This document shows positions 53,716 through 63,674 of a stretch of DNA of 64,000 nucleotides, in pieces; the stretch's first letter is position 1; each line of letters starts with the position of its first letter. The DNA is taken from contig NZ_QTPP01000046.1 in the NCBI RefSeq assembly GCF_003853415.1, forward strand, positions 1 to 64,000. The letters run 5' to 3'. Below the pieces are notes generated by a model. It saw nothing but the letters and a program-made list of their open reading frames with translations. It was not told where the DNA came from and searched no databases. The DNA is from Burkholderia sp. Bp9142. Its GTDB lineage: Bacteria > Pseudomonadota > Gammaproteobacteria > Burkholderiales > Burkholderiaceae. The position numbers and the translations under genes are program-made.

Positions 53716-55704
53716 ATGAACCGAACAGCGATTTTCCCGTACGTGTCCGCATTGGTCGCGGCCGTCCTGATGACGGCGTGCGGCAGTGACGAAATCGAAA
53801 ACAGCGCAGGCGCCACGTCGTCTCCCGTATCCGACGCGAGCTGCCTCGCGATCGACAACAGCGGCTCGACGGTCGTCGTGGGCTCGAACCAGCCGGGCGA
53901 TCCGTCGCTGCCTGAAGCATCGTCCGGTTACCGCACCGGCATGAAACCCGTCCATGCGAAGACGTACCTGGTGGCGACCTCGAATGCGTTTGCGAGCGCG
54001 GCCGGTTGCGCGGTGCTGAAGCGGGGCGGCACGGCCGCCGATGCGGCCGTCGCCGTGCAGGCCGTGCTCGGCCTGACGGTGCCCGAGGCGACCGGCCTCG
54101 GCTCGGGCGGCGTGCTGCTCTACTACGACGCGCGCGGCAAGACGCTGCAGGCGTACGACGGACGGGAAACGGCGCCGGCCGCGGCAACGGAGAACTACCT
54201 GCGCTACGTCGACGACCGGAACGACCAGTCGGCGCCGCAACCGAACGCGCGCGCAAGCGGCCGTTCGATCGGCACGATCGGCGTACCGCGGCTCATCGAG
54301 TCGTTGCAGCAGGATCACGGCAAGCTGCCGTGGCAGGGGCTGTTCGGCGATGCGATCACGCTCGCGACCAACGGCTTCCCGATTGGCGGCCGGCTGGCCG
54401 ATGCGATTGCGTTGAACGCCGCGAACCTGAAGCGCGATCCCGAGGCCGCCGCGTATTTCCTGAATGCGGACGGCACGCCGAAAACGCTCGGCACCGTGCT
54501 GAAGAACCCGGCTTACGCGCACACGCTGACGCTGATGGCGCAGTCCGGCGCGAACGCGCTGTACACGGGACAGATCGCGCAGGACATCGTCGCGAAGATC
54601 GCGACGACGCAGGGCGCCGACGGCTCGACGATCACGCCGGGCAAGACGACCGTCGCCGACCTGGCCGCGTACCAGGCGAAGCGTCGCGAACCCGTGTGCA
54701 CGACCTATCGCAGCTACTGGGTATGCGGGATGCCGCCGCCGTCGTCGGGCGGTATCGCGGTCGCGTCGGCGCTCGGCATCCTCGAGAACTTCGACCTGGC
54801 GCCGCTGAAGCCCACGGCGATCGATCTCGAAGGCGGCAAGCCGACCGTCGCCGGCGTGCACCTGATCACCGAAGCCGAGCGTCTCGCGTATGCCGATCGC
54901 GACAAGTACGTGGCCGATACGGATTTCGTGCCGCTGCCGGGCGGCACGTGGGACACGCTGCTGAACAAGCCGTACCTGAAGTCGCGCGCCGCATTGATCG
55001 ACACGAGCCGCAGCATGGGCACCGCGCAGCCCGGCAATTTCGGCGCGGTGCCGCTCGGCGTCGACACGACGCTGATCGAACACGGCACGAACCAGTTCAC
55101 GATCGTCGATGGCGAGGGCAGCGTGTTGAGCGCGACGACGACCGTCGAGTCGAGCATGGGCTCGTTCCACATGACCCACGGCTTCCTGCTGAACAACCAG
55201 CTGACCGATTTCTCGGCGAATCCGGTCGACAGTGCCGGCAATCCGGTGGCGAACCGCGTGCAGCCGGGCAAGCGGCCGCGCAGCTCGATGGCGCCGACGA
55301 TCGTGTTCGGCAAGGCGGCGGACGGCTCGCGTGGCGATTTCGTGATGGCTACCGGTTCGCCGGGCGGCGGCACGATTCCGCAATACGTGGTGAAGACGCT
55401 CGTCGGCGCGCTCGACTGGGGGCTCGATGCGCAGCAGTCCGCGGGCCTCGTCGACTTCGGCGCGAGCAACAGCCCGACGACGAACATCGGCGGCGAGCAT
55501 CCGAACGTCGCCGCGTCGAACAACGGCGCGAACGATCCGCTGATCACGGGGCTCGTCGCGCTCGGGCACAAGGTATCGACGTCGGCGCAGGCGAGCGGCG
55601 TCAACACCGTGATGCGCGTGACGGTCGGACAGTCGCCCGCGCTGCAGGGCGGTACCGATCCGCGTCGCGAAGGCGTCGTGCTCGGCGACACATTCAGGCC
55701 GTAA
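53716..55704 (+). CDS. ggt: gamma-glutamyltransferase, predicted lipoprotein
   Basis: The 662-residue protein has a lipoprotein signal with lipobox LMTAC (Cys22) and a roughly 50-residue linker. The GGT large subunit follows (GGTAADAAVAVQAVLGLTVP, GLGSGGVLLYYDARG, TYRSYWVCGMPPPSSGG). The self-cleavage nucleophile is Thr458 in HGTNQFTIVDGEG, followed by the small subunit with RPRSSMAPTIVF and GSPGGGTIPQYV. It would hydrolyse or transfer gamma-glutamyl groups, such as from glutathione, at the periplasmic membrane face. Confidence 0.92.
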   Translation: MNRTAIFPYVSALVAAVLMTACGSDEIENSAGATSSPVSDASCLAIDNSGSTVVVGSNQPGDPSLPEASSGYRTGMKPVHAKTYLVATSNAFASAAGCAVLKRGGTAADAAVAVQAVLGLTVPEATGLGSGGVLLYYDARGKTLQAYDGRETAPAAATENYLRYVDDRNDQSAPQPNARASGRSIGTIGVPRLIESLQQDHGKLPWQGLFGDAITLATNGFPIGGRLADAIALNAANLKRDPEAAAYFLNADGTPKTLGTVLKNPAYAHTLTLMAQSGANALYTGQIAQDIVAKIATTQGADGSTITPGKTTVADLAAYQAKRREPVCTTYRSYWVCGMPPPSSGGIAVASALGILENFDLAPLKPTAIDLEGGKPTVAGVHLITEAERLAYADRDKYVADTDFVPLPGGTWDTLLNKPYLKSRAALIDTSRSMGTAQPGNFGAVPLGVDTTLIEHGTNQFTIVDGEGSVLSATTTVESSMGSFHMTHGFLLNNQLTDFSANPVDSAGNPVANRVQPGKRPRSSMAPTIVFGKAADGSRGDFVMATGSPGGGTIPQYVVKTLVGALDWGLDAQQSAGLVDFGASNSPTTNIGGEHPNVAASNNGANDPLITGLVALGHKVSTSAQASGVNTVMRVTVGQSPALQGGTDPRREGVVLGDTFRP

Positions 55705-55797
55705 GCGCACGTGTCGGAGGAGGGCGTGCGGCTCCGGTCTGCCGGTAGCGGCGGACGCGGTGCCGTGCATCGCCGATGCGGAACATGAAAGCGGCGC

Positions 55798-56220
55798 ATG
55801 GCAGCAAGGATCGACGAACAGAACGGCCACGCATCGTGGCAAGGGGCCACCGTGACGAACGCGCATCTGCTTGAAATGGATGCAATCCTGTCCAGTCCGG
55901 GATTTTTCGATTTCCTCGGCGATGTCGATTGCGATCGCGTGCTGGCCAGCCGCGACGCGGCGCCGTTCGATGCCTGCTGGATGACGGCGTTCGACGAAGT
56001 CGATGGCGATCCGGGGGCCGCGCTCGACAAGCCGGCCGTGGATGCGCTCAGGGAAAAGGCGTTCAGGCTCGCGTTCCGGGCATCGGGGAATGTGGACATC
56101 GCGGCGTGCGTGTCCGACGACATCGACCTGATCGCGAGAAGCCGGTTGTCGGGCCGCACCGACGGTTGGCCGACCCGCGTCCTTTGGGATGCCTACAGGA
56201 ACGGTCGCTTTCCCTGCTAG
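55798..56220 (+). CDS. hypothetical protein (140 aa)
   Basis: An intact, acidic, Asp-rich frame (LLEMDAILSSPGFFDFLGDV, VDIAACVSDDIDLIARSRLS). It has no signal peptide, no membrane helix and no recognised domain. Codon use matches the neighbouring genes. It starts 94 bases after ggt on the same strand. Confidence 0.62.
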   Translation: MAARIDEQNGHASWQGATVTNAHLLEMDAILSSPGFFDFLGDVDCDRVLASRDAAPFDACWMTAFDEVDGDPGAALDKPAVDALREKAFRLAFRASGNVDIAACVSDDIDLIARSRLSGRTDGWPTRVLWDAYRNGRFPC

Positions 56221-56467
56221 CCGATGCGTTGTGCCGGGCGCGCCGATGCATGGCATCGGGCGACGCCAATCACGCGCCGGTCGCGATGTTTGTCAAACAG
56301 TGTGAGTCAATCGTCAGCATTTGCAACCGAAGTAACAGTCCCCGCAATTCGATCGTTTTGGACGTCGGCGCCGCTACATTAGCTCCACCTGCCGCACGTC
56401 GCGGTGAGGCATGCGACCAGCCGCACGAGGGCGGCCCGCAGCAACAACGTCTTTGGGGAGAATGACC

Positions 56468-57007
56468 ATGAACAAGATTCGCACGATCCTGCTTGGTGCC
56501 GCGCTGACGGCAATCGCATCGGCTGCTTTCGCACAAACGGCGCAGACGGGCGCAGAGGGTTCCGCCGGTGTCGGCGCACAAGTCCAGACGCCGCTGCTCG
56601 GCGGCGGCGTGGGCGTGCAGGCCGGTGCGGGCGCGAATGCCGCGGGCTCGGGTTCGGGCGCAGGCAACCTCGTCGGCGGTGCGCTGCAGGGCGCCGGCAA
56701 GACGGTCGGCGGCGTCGGCTCGGCGGCCGGCAACGCGGTCGGTGGCGCGACGCAAGCAGTCGGCTCGGCTGCCGGTTCGGCGAAGGATGCCGCGGCATCG
56801 GCGGTGCACGCGACGAAGTCGCACGTGAAGCACGTCGCGAACTCGGCGAAGAGCCACGCGCAAGGTGCGGTGTCGACGGCGGGTGAGGTTGCCGGCGGCG
56901 CGAAGGCGAAGGCCGGCGAAGCGCTCGACGGCGCGACGAACTCGGTGCAGGGCGGCGCATCGGTTGGCGTGAAGGGTTCGGCGTCGGCACAAGGCGGCGC
57001 GCAGTAA
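56468..57007 (+). CDS. exported Ala/Gly-rich low-complexity protein
   Basis: The protein has about 179 residues. The signal peptide ends SAAFAQ. The mature part is mostly Gly, Ala, Ser and Val with loosely repeated units (GSAAGNAVGGATQAV, GSAAGSAKDAAASAV) and a short His/Lys-rich middle (HATKSHVKHVANSAKSHAQG), somewhat like LEA-type or surface proteins. ATG 56468 follows GGGGAGAA; ATG 56462 is alternative. A strong terminator follows. Function is unknown. Confidence 0.78.
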   Translation: MNKIRTILLGAALTAIASAAFAQTAQTGAEGSAGVGAQVQTPLLGGGVGVQAGAGANAAGSGSGAGNLVGGALQGAGKTVGGVGSAAGNAVGGATQAVGSAAGSAKDAAASAVHATKSHVKHVANSAKSHAQGAVSTAGEVAGGAKAKAGEALDGATNSVQGGASVGVKGSASAQGGAQ

Positions 57008-57024
57008 GCGATACGCTTCCCACG

Positions 57025-57061
57025 AAAGCCCGGTCCGCTTCGATGCGGGCCGGGCTTTTTT
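57025..57061 (+). terminator. intrinsic terminator after the Ala/Gly-rich protein gene
   Basis: AAAGCCCGG-TCCGC pairs with GCGGG-CCGGGCTTT, followed by further T residues (CTTTTTTA), 18 bases after the stop codon. This is a clear Rho-independent terminator. Confidence 0.85.
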
Positions 57062-57205
57062 ACTGATGCGCCGCGCATCGTGACCGGGTGCGTGTGCCGC
57101 GGACCGAAACGGGCGGCCGCGCACCCTCTGCCCATTGCCTGCCCGCCATGCTTAAATAGCGGGGCTCCCGGTCGCCGGGCCGCCCTCACGACGACACCGG
57201 TCCAG

Positions 57206-57442
57206 GCAAGCATGTCCGATCGGCAGCAAGAGCCGCGATGAAGTCGCGGCGTTTCACTTCGCGTCGGTGCCCGACAGCTACGTCGCGAATTCGAAGTACG
57301 GCGATACGGCGAACGTCGGAGTGATCGGTGTTGCATTGTTCGCGCAGAAGGGAAGCGACGAGGAAGCGCGGCGTCGCAATGCGAATCCGTTCCCGGGCAA
57401 CGACAACGGTTTTGCGCCGCCGCCCGTGCCGCGCGGCGAGTG
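57206..57442 (+). pseudogene. orphan C-terminal coding remnant
   Basis: A plus-strand frame with strong GC3 bias and no start codon reads SKSRDEVAAFHFASVPDSYV, ANSKYGDTANVGVIGVALFA and ends FAPPPVPRGE at TGA 57440-57442. The composition looks like real protein, but the N-terminal part is not found upstream. It is probably the tail of a deleted gene. I do not recognise the family. Confidence 0.45.
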
Positions 57443-57611
57443 ACGCGCGCGGGACGAACAGCGCGGTCGTCGGGGTGCCGGGCCGTGCGCATGCGCGGCG
57501 TCCGCTTTCAGGTACCATCCCGACCCGCAGGCGACGGGCGGCCGTGCCCGGCGTTCGACAGCGCACGATGCCGGTCGACAGCGCCCTTCGTCATGAAACA
57601 GAGGAATCTTC

Positions 57612-58862
57612 GTGAAGTTCATCCACGCGGCAGACATTCACCTTGACAGCCCGTTGCACGGCCTGAGCGCGTATCCCGACGCGCCGGCCGCGCAGTTGCG
57701 CAACGCCTCGCGCGAGGCGCTGCGGCAGCTCGTGGATCGTGCGATCGAAGAGGAGGTTGCGTTCCTCGTGATTGCCGGCGACCTGTACGACGGCGACTGG
57801 AAGGACCACAACACCGGCATTTTCTTCGGCCAGCAGATGGGCCGCTTGCGCAAGGCCGGGATTCGCGCATTCGTGCTCGGCGGCAATCACGACGCCGAAA
57901 GCGAGATGACGAAGAAGCTGACCTTGCCCGACAACGTCACCGTGTTCGGCCACCGCAAGCCGGAAACCCATCGGCTGCCGGAATTCGACGTGGCGCTGCA
58001 CGGGCAGAGCTTCAAGGACAAGGCCATCGTCGACAATCTCGCGATCGGCTATCCGGATCTCGTGCCGGGCTGCTACAACATCGGCGTGCTGCACACCGCG
58101 CTCGAAGGCTATGCGGCGCATGCGAACTATGCGCCGTGCACGCTGGCGGAACTGCACGTGAAAGGCTACGACTACTGGGCGCTCGGCCACGTGCACGAAT
58201 TCCAGCAATGGTCGGGGCCGTCGACCGTCGTGTTTCCCGGCAACCTGCAGGGTCGTCATATCCGCGAGACGGGCCGGCGCGGCGCGGTGCTCGTGACGGT
58301 CGAGCAGGGTCGCACGCACGTCGAGCGCCTGTACCTCGACGTGCTGCGCTGGGAAGCCGTATCGGTCGACGCGTCCGACTGCTTCACGGTCGCCGACCTG
58401 TCGAGAAAGATCGGCCAGTCGCTGGAGGCGCTGTTGAGCGTCGATGGCCACGTGCCGCGCGCGGTGCGCGTGACGGTCACGGGACGCACGTCCGCGCACG
58501 GTCTCTTTTTCGGCCGCGCGCCGCAATTGCGCGCGGAGGTGCTGAACCAGATCGGCATCATCGGCAACGAACGGCTGTGGCTGGAGAAGGTCCGGCTCGC
58601 GACGTCCGCGCCCGAGCAGCCGCGGGGCGAGAGCGAGCAGCTCGAGGCGCTGGAGGACCTGAAGCAGATCCTGGCCGACGCCGCACACGATCCGGACTTC
58701 CTCGCGCTGCTCGAGCGCGACCTGAAGCCGTTCGTCGGCAAGGTGCGCAGTGACGTGAAGGAGGAGGTGCCGCTGCTGACGATGGCGCGCGCCGGCGAAC
58801 TCACGGCGCTGGTCGAGCAGGTCGGCCCCGCGTTGCTCGCGCGGCTGGCGAGGGGGGAATAA
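57612..58862 (+). CDS. YhaO/SbcD-like metallophosphoesterase exonuclease
   Basis: The 416-residue protein has all calcineurin-like metal motifs: D8-x-H10 in HAADIHLDSPL, GDLYDGDWKD, GGNHDAE, a histidine in GVLHTALEG and GHVHEF. It matches the YhaO/Mre11-like exonuclease subunit. It starts 21 bases after a short leader and ends three bases before the ATPase gene, so the two form a nuclease-ATPase complex acting on DNA ends. Confidence 0.9.
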   Translation: MKFIHAADIHLDSPLHGLSAYPDAPAAQLRNASREALRQLVDRAIEEEVAFLVIAGDLYDGDWKDHNTGIFFGQQMGRLRKAGIRAFVLGGNHDAESEMTKKLTLPDNVTVFGHRKPETHRLPEFDVALHGQSFKDKAIVDNLAIGYPDLVPGCYNIGVLHTALEGYAAHANYAPCTLAELHVKGYDYWALGHVHEFQQWSGPSTVVFPGNLQGRHIRETGRRGAVLVTVEQGRTHVERLYLDVLRWEAVSVDASDCFTVADLSRKIGQSLEALLSVDGHVPRAVRVTVTGRTSAHGLFFGRAPQLRAEVLNQIGIIGNERLWLEKVRLATSAPEQPRGESEQLEALEDLKQILADAAHDPDFLALLERDLKPFVGKVRSDVKEEVPLLTMARAGELTALVEQVGPALLARLARGE

Positions 58863-58865
58863 GCG

Positions 58866-61800
58866 ATGCGCATCAGCCAGCTCGATCTGATCAAGTACGG
58901 CAAGTTCACCGACGAGACGCTGCGTTTTCCGTCGGCCGGCCAGGATTTCCACGTGATCGTGGGGCCGAACGAGGCCGGCAAGTCGACGATCCGGACGGCC
59001 GTGTCGGAACTGCTGTTCGGGATGAAGCTGCAGACGCCGCTCGACTTCCTGCATGCGACGCCCGAACTGCGGATCGGCGGCGTGCTGGACGGCGGTGCCG
59101 GCGCGCTCGCATTTCATCGTGCCCGCGGGCGCAGCCCGTTGCGCACGCCCGCCGACGACAAGCTGCCGGACAACTATCTCGACGCCATCCTCGACGGCGC
59201 GACGCGCGAGTTCTTCGAGCAGATGTTCGGGCTCGACCATGCGCGGCTCGTCGACGGCGGCCGGAGCATACTCGACGCGTCCGACAAGCTCGGCCAGGTG
59301 CTGTTCGAATCGGCGGCGGGTGTCGGCACGCTCGGGCCCGTGCGCGAGGAACTCGACGCGCGCTCGGGCGAGCTGTGGGCGCCGCGACGCAGCGGCAGCG
59401 CGTTCGCGCAGGCCGAGACTTCGTTCAACGAAGCGGTCGGCGAACTGAAGGCGGTCCAGGTGCGCACGCGCGACTGGGTCGATCGCAAGGAGGCGCGCGA
59501 TGCGGTCGAGCAGGAGATCGAGCAGGCGCGCGCGGAGCAGCGCCGCCTTGAAGCGCTGCGCTCGAAGCTCGAGCGCGTGCGGCGGCTGGCGCCGTACCTG
59601 AAGGAATTGACGATCAAGGAAGCGGCGCTTGCCGAACTGGGCGCCGTCGTCGAGTTGCCGCCGACCGCGTATGCGGACCTGCTGAAAGCGCAAGGCGATC
59701 TCGCGGCCGAACAGAAGGTGCTCGAGGAGCGCCGTGCGGACCTGCTCGCGAAACGGCAGGCGCGCGATGCGATCGATCCGGATGTCGACGCGCTGGCGCT
59801 CGAAGGTGACATCGAGGCGCTCGACCGGTTGCGCGGCGCATGCATGAATCACGCACAGGATCTGCTGTTGCTCGGTGCGGACGTCGAGCGGCATCTGTCC
59901 GCCGCCGGTTCCGCTGCCGCTCAGCTCGGCTGGCCGACCGACGAGGCGTCGCTGCGCGCGGCATTGCCGACCGCGCTGTCGCTGAAGACGGTCGCGAACC
60001 AGTTGCGCGACCACGGCGCGCTGCATCAGGCATTGGCAGGCGCGCGCGAATCGCTCGCCGAGCGCACGCAGGAACTCGCGCAGGCGCAGGAACAACTGGC
60101 GCGCCTGCCGACGGTCGATGTGCCGGAAGTGCTTCGTGCGGCGCTCGCCGATGCGCAGGGCTTCCGCAACAGCGGTCAGCGCGAACAGGCGCTCGAGCGC
60201 GACATCGCTGCCGCCGAGCGCATGCTCGCCGACGCGCTCGATGCACTCGGCCAGTGGCGCCAGCCGGTCGACGCGCTGCGCGTGCTCGATGTGCCGTCGG
60301 CGGCGCGGCTCGGCGCGCTGCTCAACGAAGCAAGCGAGCGCGCGAGTGCGGCGGCGGCCGCACGCGATGCACGGGACGTCGCGCAGGAAGAACACGAGCG
60401 GCTCGAATTGCAGGAGAAGCATTTCGCGGAAACCCACAAGGTCGTCACGACCGCTGAAGTACTGGCGGCGCGCGCGCGTCGCGACGGTGCGTGGGGCGAC
60501 ATCCGCAGCGGCGCGGTCGAGCTTGCAACGGGTGCGCCGGCCGTCGACGATGCGATTCGCCTCGCCGACGAACTCGTCGATGCGCAGCTCGGCGCCACGC
60601 AAGCGGCGGCGACGCTGCAATCGCTGCGTCAGCAGGTCGAGTCCGCGCGCACCGTGCTGACGCGCCGGCAGGCGGCAATGGACGAGCGTGAGCGCGAGCG
60701 GGCCGCGCATCGCGACGCGTGGTCCGAACTGGCGACCACGGCCGGCGTGCCCGGCATGCCGCTGGCGGCGATGGGAGACTGGCTCGCGAAGCGCGACGCG
60801 GTGTTTGCCGCGCAGCTCGAGCTTGACCGCCAGCGCCGCGAATTCGCGACGATCCGCGATGCGCGGGCCGGCGCGGAAACCGCGTTGCGTGCGGCGCTGC
60901 GCCAAGTATCGCGCGGCAGCGACGCCGACGGTCTGGCGGCACTCATCGCGATCGCCGAGACGTTCGTGCAATCGGCCGAGAAGGCGCGCGCGCAGAAGGA
61001 CAGCCTCGAGGAGCGCGCGCGCGAAGCCGAACGCGGATGCGCGACGGCCCGTTCACGCGCCGGCCAGGCCCAGACCGCCTACGATGCGTGGCACGCGCAA
61101 TGGCGCGACGCGCTCGCCGACGCGAAGCTGTCCGCGAACGCGGTGACGCTGGCGGCGGCGGAAGGGGCGCTCGGGCTCGCGAATGCGGTGACGGCCGAAC
61201 TGGCCGACGCCGATGCGCCGCGCAACCGGATGGCCGCGATCCGTGCCGAGCTGGCTGCGCTCGAGGCAGGCGCGCGGCGGCTGGCCGAAGCGCTCGAGCC
61301 CGCATGGCTGGCGAGCGGCGACTGGCTGGACGTTGCGCGCCGGTTGACGATGCGGGTGGCGGCCGCACGGGAAACCGCGCGCGCGATCGGGCGTGCCGAC
61401 GAGGCGGTGCGGCAGGCCGACGGCAAGGTCGCCGACGCGGCCGCCGCGGTGGCGGGTGCGGATGCGCGCATTCAGCCGTTGCTGCAACTGGCCGGCGTCG
61501 TGTCAGTCGACGCGGCGCTGCCGCTGGCCGAGCGGTCGGATCGGCAGCGCCAGCTTCGGCAGGCCGTCGATGCCGCGAAGGAGGCGCTGGTGCGCGACGG
61601 CGACGGGTTGTCCCAGGCGGCCGTCGAGGCCGAGGTCGCGGAACAGGACATCGCCGACGTGCCCGCGCATCTCGAAGCGGTGAAGCAGTCGCTCGGCGAC
61701 GTCGGCAAGCGCCTGAACGCGCTCGCGCAGCAGCAGGTCGTCGCCCAGCAGGCGTTCGGCGCGATCGACGGCCAGGCGAACGCGGCCGTGGCCGAGGCGA

Positions 61801-62336
61801 AGCGGCAGGAAGCGCTGGCCGCGATGGGCGACGCGGCCGAACAGTATCTGGAAGCGGCGACCGCGAGCCGTCTGCTGAAGTGGGCGACCGATCGCTATCG
61901 CGACCAGAAGCAGGGGCCGATGCTGCGCCGGGCGGGCGAGATTTTCGCGGGGCTCACGCTCGGCGAATTCGCGCGGCTGACCGTCGACACCGAACGGACG
62001 CCGCCCGCGCTGTACGCGCGGCGCACGAAGGGCACGTCGGTCGAGGTCGCCGGCCTGAGCGAAGGGACGCGCGATCAGCTGTTCCTCGCGCTGCGGATCG
62101 CGGCGCTCGAACTGCAGCTCGCCAGCCGGACCGGGCTGCCGTTCGTTGCCGACGATCTGTTCATCAACTTCGACGATGCGCGCGCGAAGGCGGGGCTCGA
62201 GGCGCTGCGCGATCTGTCGACGCGGACCCAGGTGCTGTTCCTGACGCACCACGATCACCTGCTGCCGCTCGTGCGGGACGTGTTCGGCGCGCAGGTCAAC
62301 GTGGTCGCGCTGCAGCGCGAGGCGGCCGGCGCATGA
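58866..62336 (+). CDS. YhaN/SbcC-like SMC-type ATPase
   Basis: The 1156-residue protein has Walker A GPNEAGKST (33-41) near the N-terminus. Very long Ala/Arg/Glu-rich coiled coils fill the middle. At the C-terminus are the signature LSEGTRDQLFLALRIAALEL and Walker B PFVADDLFINFDD. This is the YhaN class of Rad50-like ATPases. Long antisense open frames across it are artefacts of its GC bias. It acts with the upstream exonuclease. Confidence 0.9.
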   Translation: MRISQLDLIKYGKFTDETLRFPSAGQDFHVIVGPNEAGKSTIRTAVSELLFGMKLQTPLDFLHATPELRIGGVLDGGAGALAFHRARGRSPLRTPADDKLPDNYLDAILDGATREFFEQMFGLDHARLVDGGRSILDASDKLGQVLFESAAGVGTLGPVREELDARSGELWAPRRSGSAFAQAETSFNEAVGELKAVQVRTRDWVDRKEARDAVEQEIEQARAEQRRLEALRSKLERVRRLAPYLKELTIKEAALAELGAVVELPPTAYADLLKAQGDLAAEQKVLEERRADLLAKRQARDAIDPDVDALALEGDIEALDRLRGACMNHAQDLLLLGADVERHLSAAGSAAAQLGWPTDEASLRAALPTALSLKTVANQLRDHGALHQALAGARESLAERTQELAQAQEQLARLPTVDVPEVLRAALADAQGFRNSGQREQALERDIAAAERMLADALDALGQWRQPVDALRVLDVPSAARLGALLNEASERASAAAAARDARDVAQEEHERLELQEKHFAETHKVVTTAEVLAARARRDGAWGDIRSGAVELATGAPAVDDAIRLADELVDAQLGATQAAATLQSLRQQVESARTVLTRRQAAMDERERERAAHRDAWSELATTAGVPGMPLAAMGDWLAKRDAVFAAQLELDRQRREFATIRDARAGAETALRAALRQVSRGSDADGLAALIAIAETFVQSAEKARAQKDSLEERAREAERGCATARSRAGQAQTAYDAWHAQWRDALADAKLSANAVTLAAAEGALGLANAVTAELADADAPRNRMAAIRAELAALEAGARRLAEALEPAWLASGDWLDVARRLTMRVAAARETARAIGRADEAVRQADGKVADAAAAVAGADARIQPLLQLAGVVSVDAALPLAERSDRQRQLRQAVDAAKEALVRDGDGLSQAAVEAEVAEQDIADVPAHLEAVKQSLGDVGKRLNALAQQQVVAQQAFGAIDGQANAAVAEAKRQEALAAMGDAAEQYLEAATASRLLKWATDRYRDQKQGPMLRRAGEIFAGLTLGEFARLTVDTERTPPALYARRTKGTSVEVAGLSEGTRDQLFLALRIAALELQLASRTGLPFVADDLFINFDDARAKAGLEALRDLSTRTQVLFLTHHDHLLPLVRDVFGAQVNVVALQREAAGA

Positions 62337-62456
62337 CGCCGGGCGGCTCGATGTTCCAATACGTGGGAATGGTCATCGCGTACAGGTAGTATGTGCGGTT
62401 CCGAAACGCACGCGACCGGTTCGGCCGGTCGCGGTCCGGCCACACGAGGGATCAAC

Positions 62457-62981
62457 ATGAACAAGCTGGTAGCTGCCATCGCGTTCGCGGCGGACAAGCA
62501 TCGCAATCAACGGCGCAAGGACGACGAGGCGTCGCCGTACATCAACCATCCGATCGCGCTGGCCGATGTGCTGGCCAACGAAGCCGGCATCGAGGACGAG
62601 CGCGTGATCGTCGCGGCGGTGTTGCACGACACGATCGAGGATACGGAGACCACCGAGCAGGAACTGCTGCGGCTGTTCGGCAAGGACGTCGCGGACATCG
62701 TGATGGAAGTCACCGACGACAAGGCGCTGCCGAAGGACGAGCGCAAGCGGCTGCAGGTCGAGCATGCGGCGAGCATCAGCCGGCGCGCGAAGCTCGTGAA
62801 GCTGGCCGACAAGATCTGCAACCTGCGCGACATCGCGCGGCATCCGCCCGCGGACTGGCCGCTCGAGCGCAAGCAGGCGTACTTCGACTGGGCGAAGTCG
62901 GTTGTCGACCGGATGCGCGGCGTGCATCCCGGCCTGGAAGGGATCTTCGATGCCGCGTACGACGCGCGGCCGGCGGACTGA
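62457..62981 (+). CDS. HD-domain hydrolase, MESH1/SpoT hydrolase-like
   Basis: The 174-residue protein has the SpoT-type HD motifs: His31 in YINHPIALAD, His57-Asp58 in AAVLHDTIEDTE, and LVKLADKICNLRD. Stand-alone relatives hydrolyse (p)ppGpp or related nucleotides with Mn2+. ATG 62457 follows GAGGGATCAAC. It has no synthetase domain. It starts 120 bases after the ATPase gene. Confidence 0.87.
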   Translation: MNKLVAAIAFAADKHRNQRRKDDEASPYINHPIALADVLANEAGIEDERVIVAAVLHDTIEDTETTEQELLRLFGKDVADIVMEVTDDKALPKDERKRLQVEHAASISRRAKLVKLADKICNLRDIARHPPADWPLERKQAYFDWAKSVVDRMRGVHPGLEGIFDAAYDARPAD

Positions 62982-62990
62982 CGCGCAGCC

Positions 62991-63674
62991 ATGCAGGCGG
63001 CCCGACCCCGATCCGTCGTGCGGTCATCGCCTGCGGTGGCGGGCGTCGACGTGGGCGGCGACAAGAAGCAATGCGATCTCGTGATCCTGCGCGGCTCGAC
63101 GATCGTCTGCCGCGAGGCGCGGATCGCACCCGAAGCGCTGCCTTCGCTGTGTATCGAGCATGACGTGGTGGCCGTCGGCGTCGATGCGCCGAGCCTGTGG
63201 TGGACGGGAGGCGGGCGCCGCGCGGCCGAGCAGGCGCTCGCGCGTGAACGGATCTCGTGCTTTCCGACGCCGTCGCGCGAGCAGGCCGTGGCGAGCCCGT
63301 CGGGCTTCTTCGACTGGATGTTCATGGGCGAGCGCGTCTACCGCGCGCTGACGGATGCCTATCCGCTGCTCACCGACGCACGGTATGCCGGCGGGCGCGT
63401 GAGCTTCGAAACCTATCCGTACGCGATTACCTGCGCGATGCTCGGCAAGGCGATTGCGTCGGCGAAGCAGAAACGCAACCAGCGCCGGCAATTGCTGGCG
63501 CAACTCGGGATCGACGTGTCGACACTGCGCTCGGTCGACGCGCGGGACGCCACGCTGTGCGCGTTGACCGCGCAATACGTGATCGACGGAAACGCGCACG
63601 CGTATGGCGATGCGGAGGGCGGGTATATCCGTGTGCCGATCGTCGGCGAGACGATCGTGCTCGATACGCTCTAG
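62991..63674 (+). CDS. DUF429-family protein
   Basis: The 227-residue protein has an RNase H-like first strand, GVDVGGDKKQCDLVIL, then VGVDAPSLWW and CFPTPSREQAVASPSGFFDW. The later part includes SFETYPYAITCAMLGKAIAS and SVDARDATLCALTAQYV. This matches DUF429, a family predicted to be nuclease-like. It starts nine bases after the HD gene and is likely cotranscribed. Confidence 0.8.
   Translation: MQAARPRSVVRSSPAVAGVDVGGDKKQCDLVILRGSTIVCREARIAPEALPSLCIEHDVVAVGVDAPSLWWTGGGRRAAEQALARERISCFPTPSREQAVASPSGFFDWMFMGERVYRALTDAYPLLTDARYAGGRVSFETYPYAITCAMLGKAIASAKQKRNQRRQLLAQLGIDVSTLRSVDARDATLCALTAQYVIDGNAHAYGDAEGGYIRVPIVGETIVLDTL

Noticed and set aside
53632-56256. Long minus-strand open frame opposite the gamma-glutamyltransferase gene
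   Set aside because: Antisense of a clear lipoprotein GGT with catalytic motifs; the translation has no recognisable features.
57591-60971. Very long minus-strand open frame (over 1100 codons) opposite the YhaO/YhaN-like genes
   Set aside because: It is the antisense of two strong family matches; high GC3 removes stop codons on the other strand. Its translation is Arg/Ala-rich with no domain.
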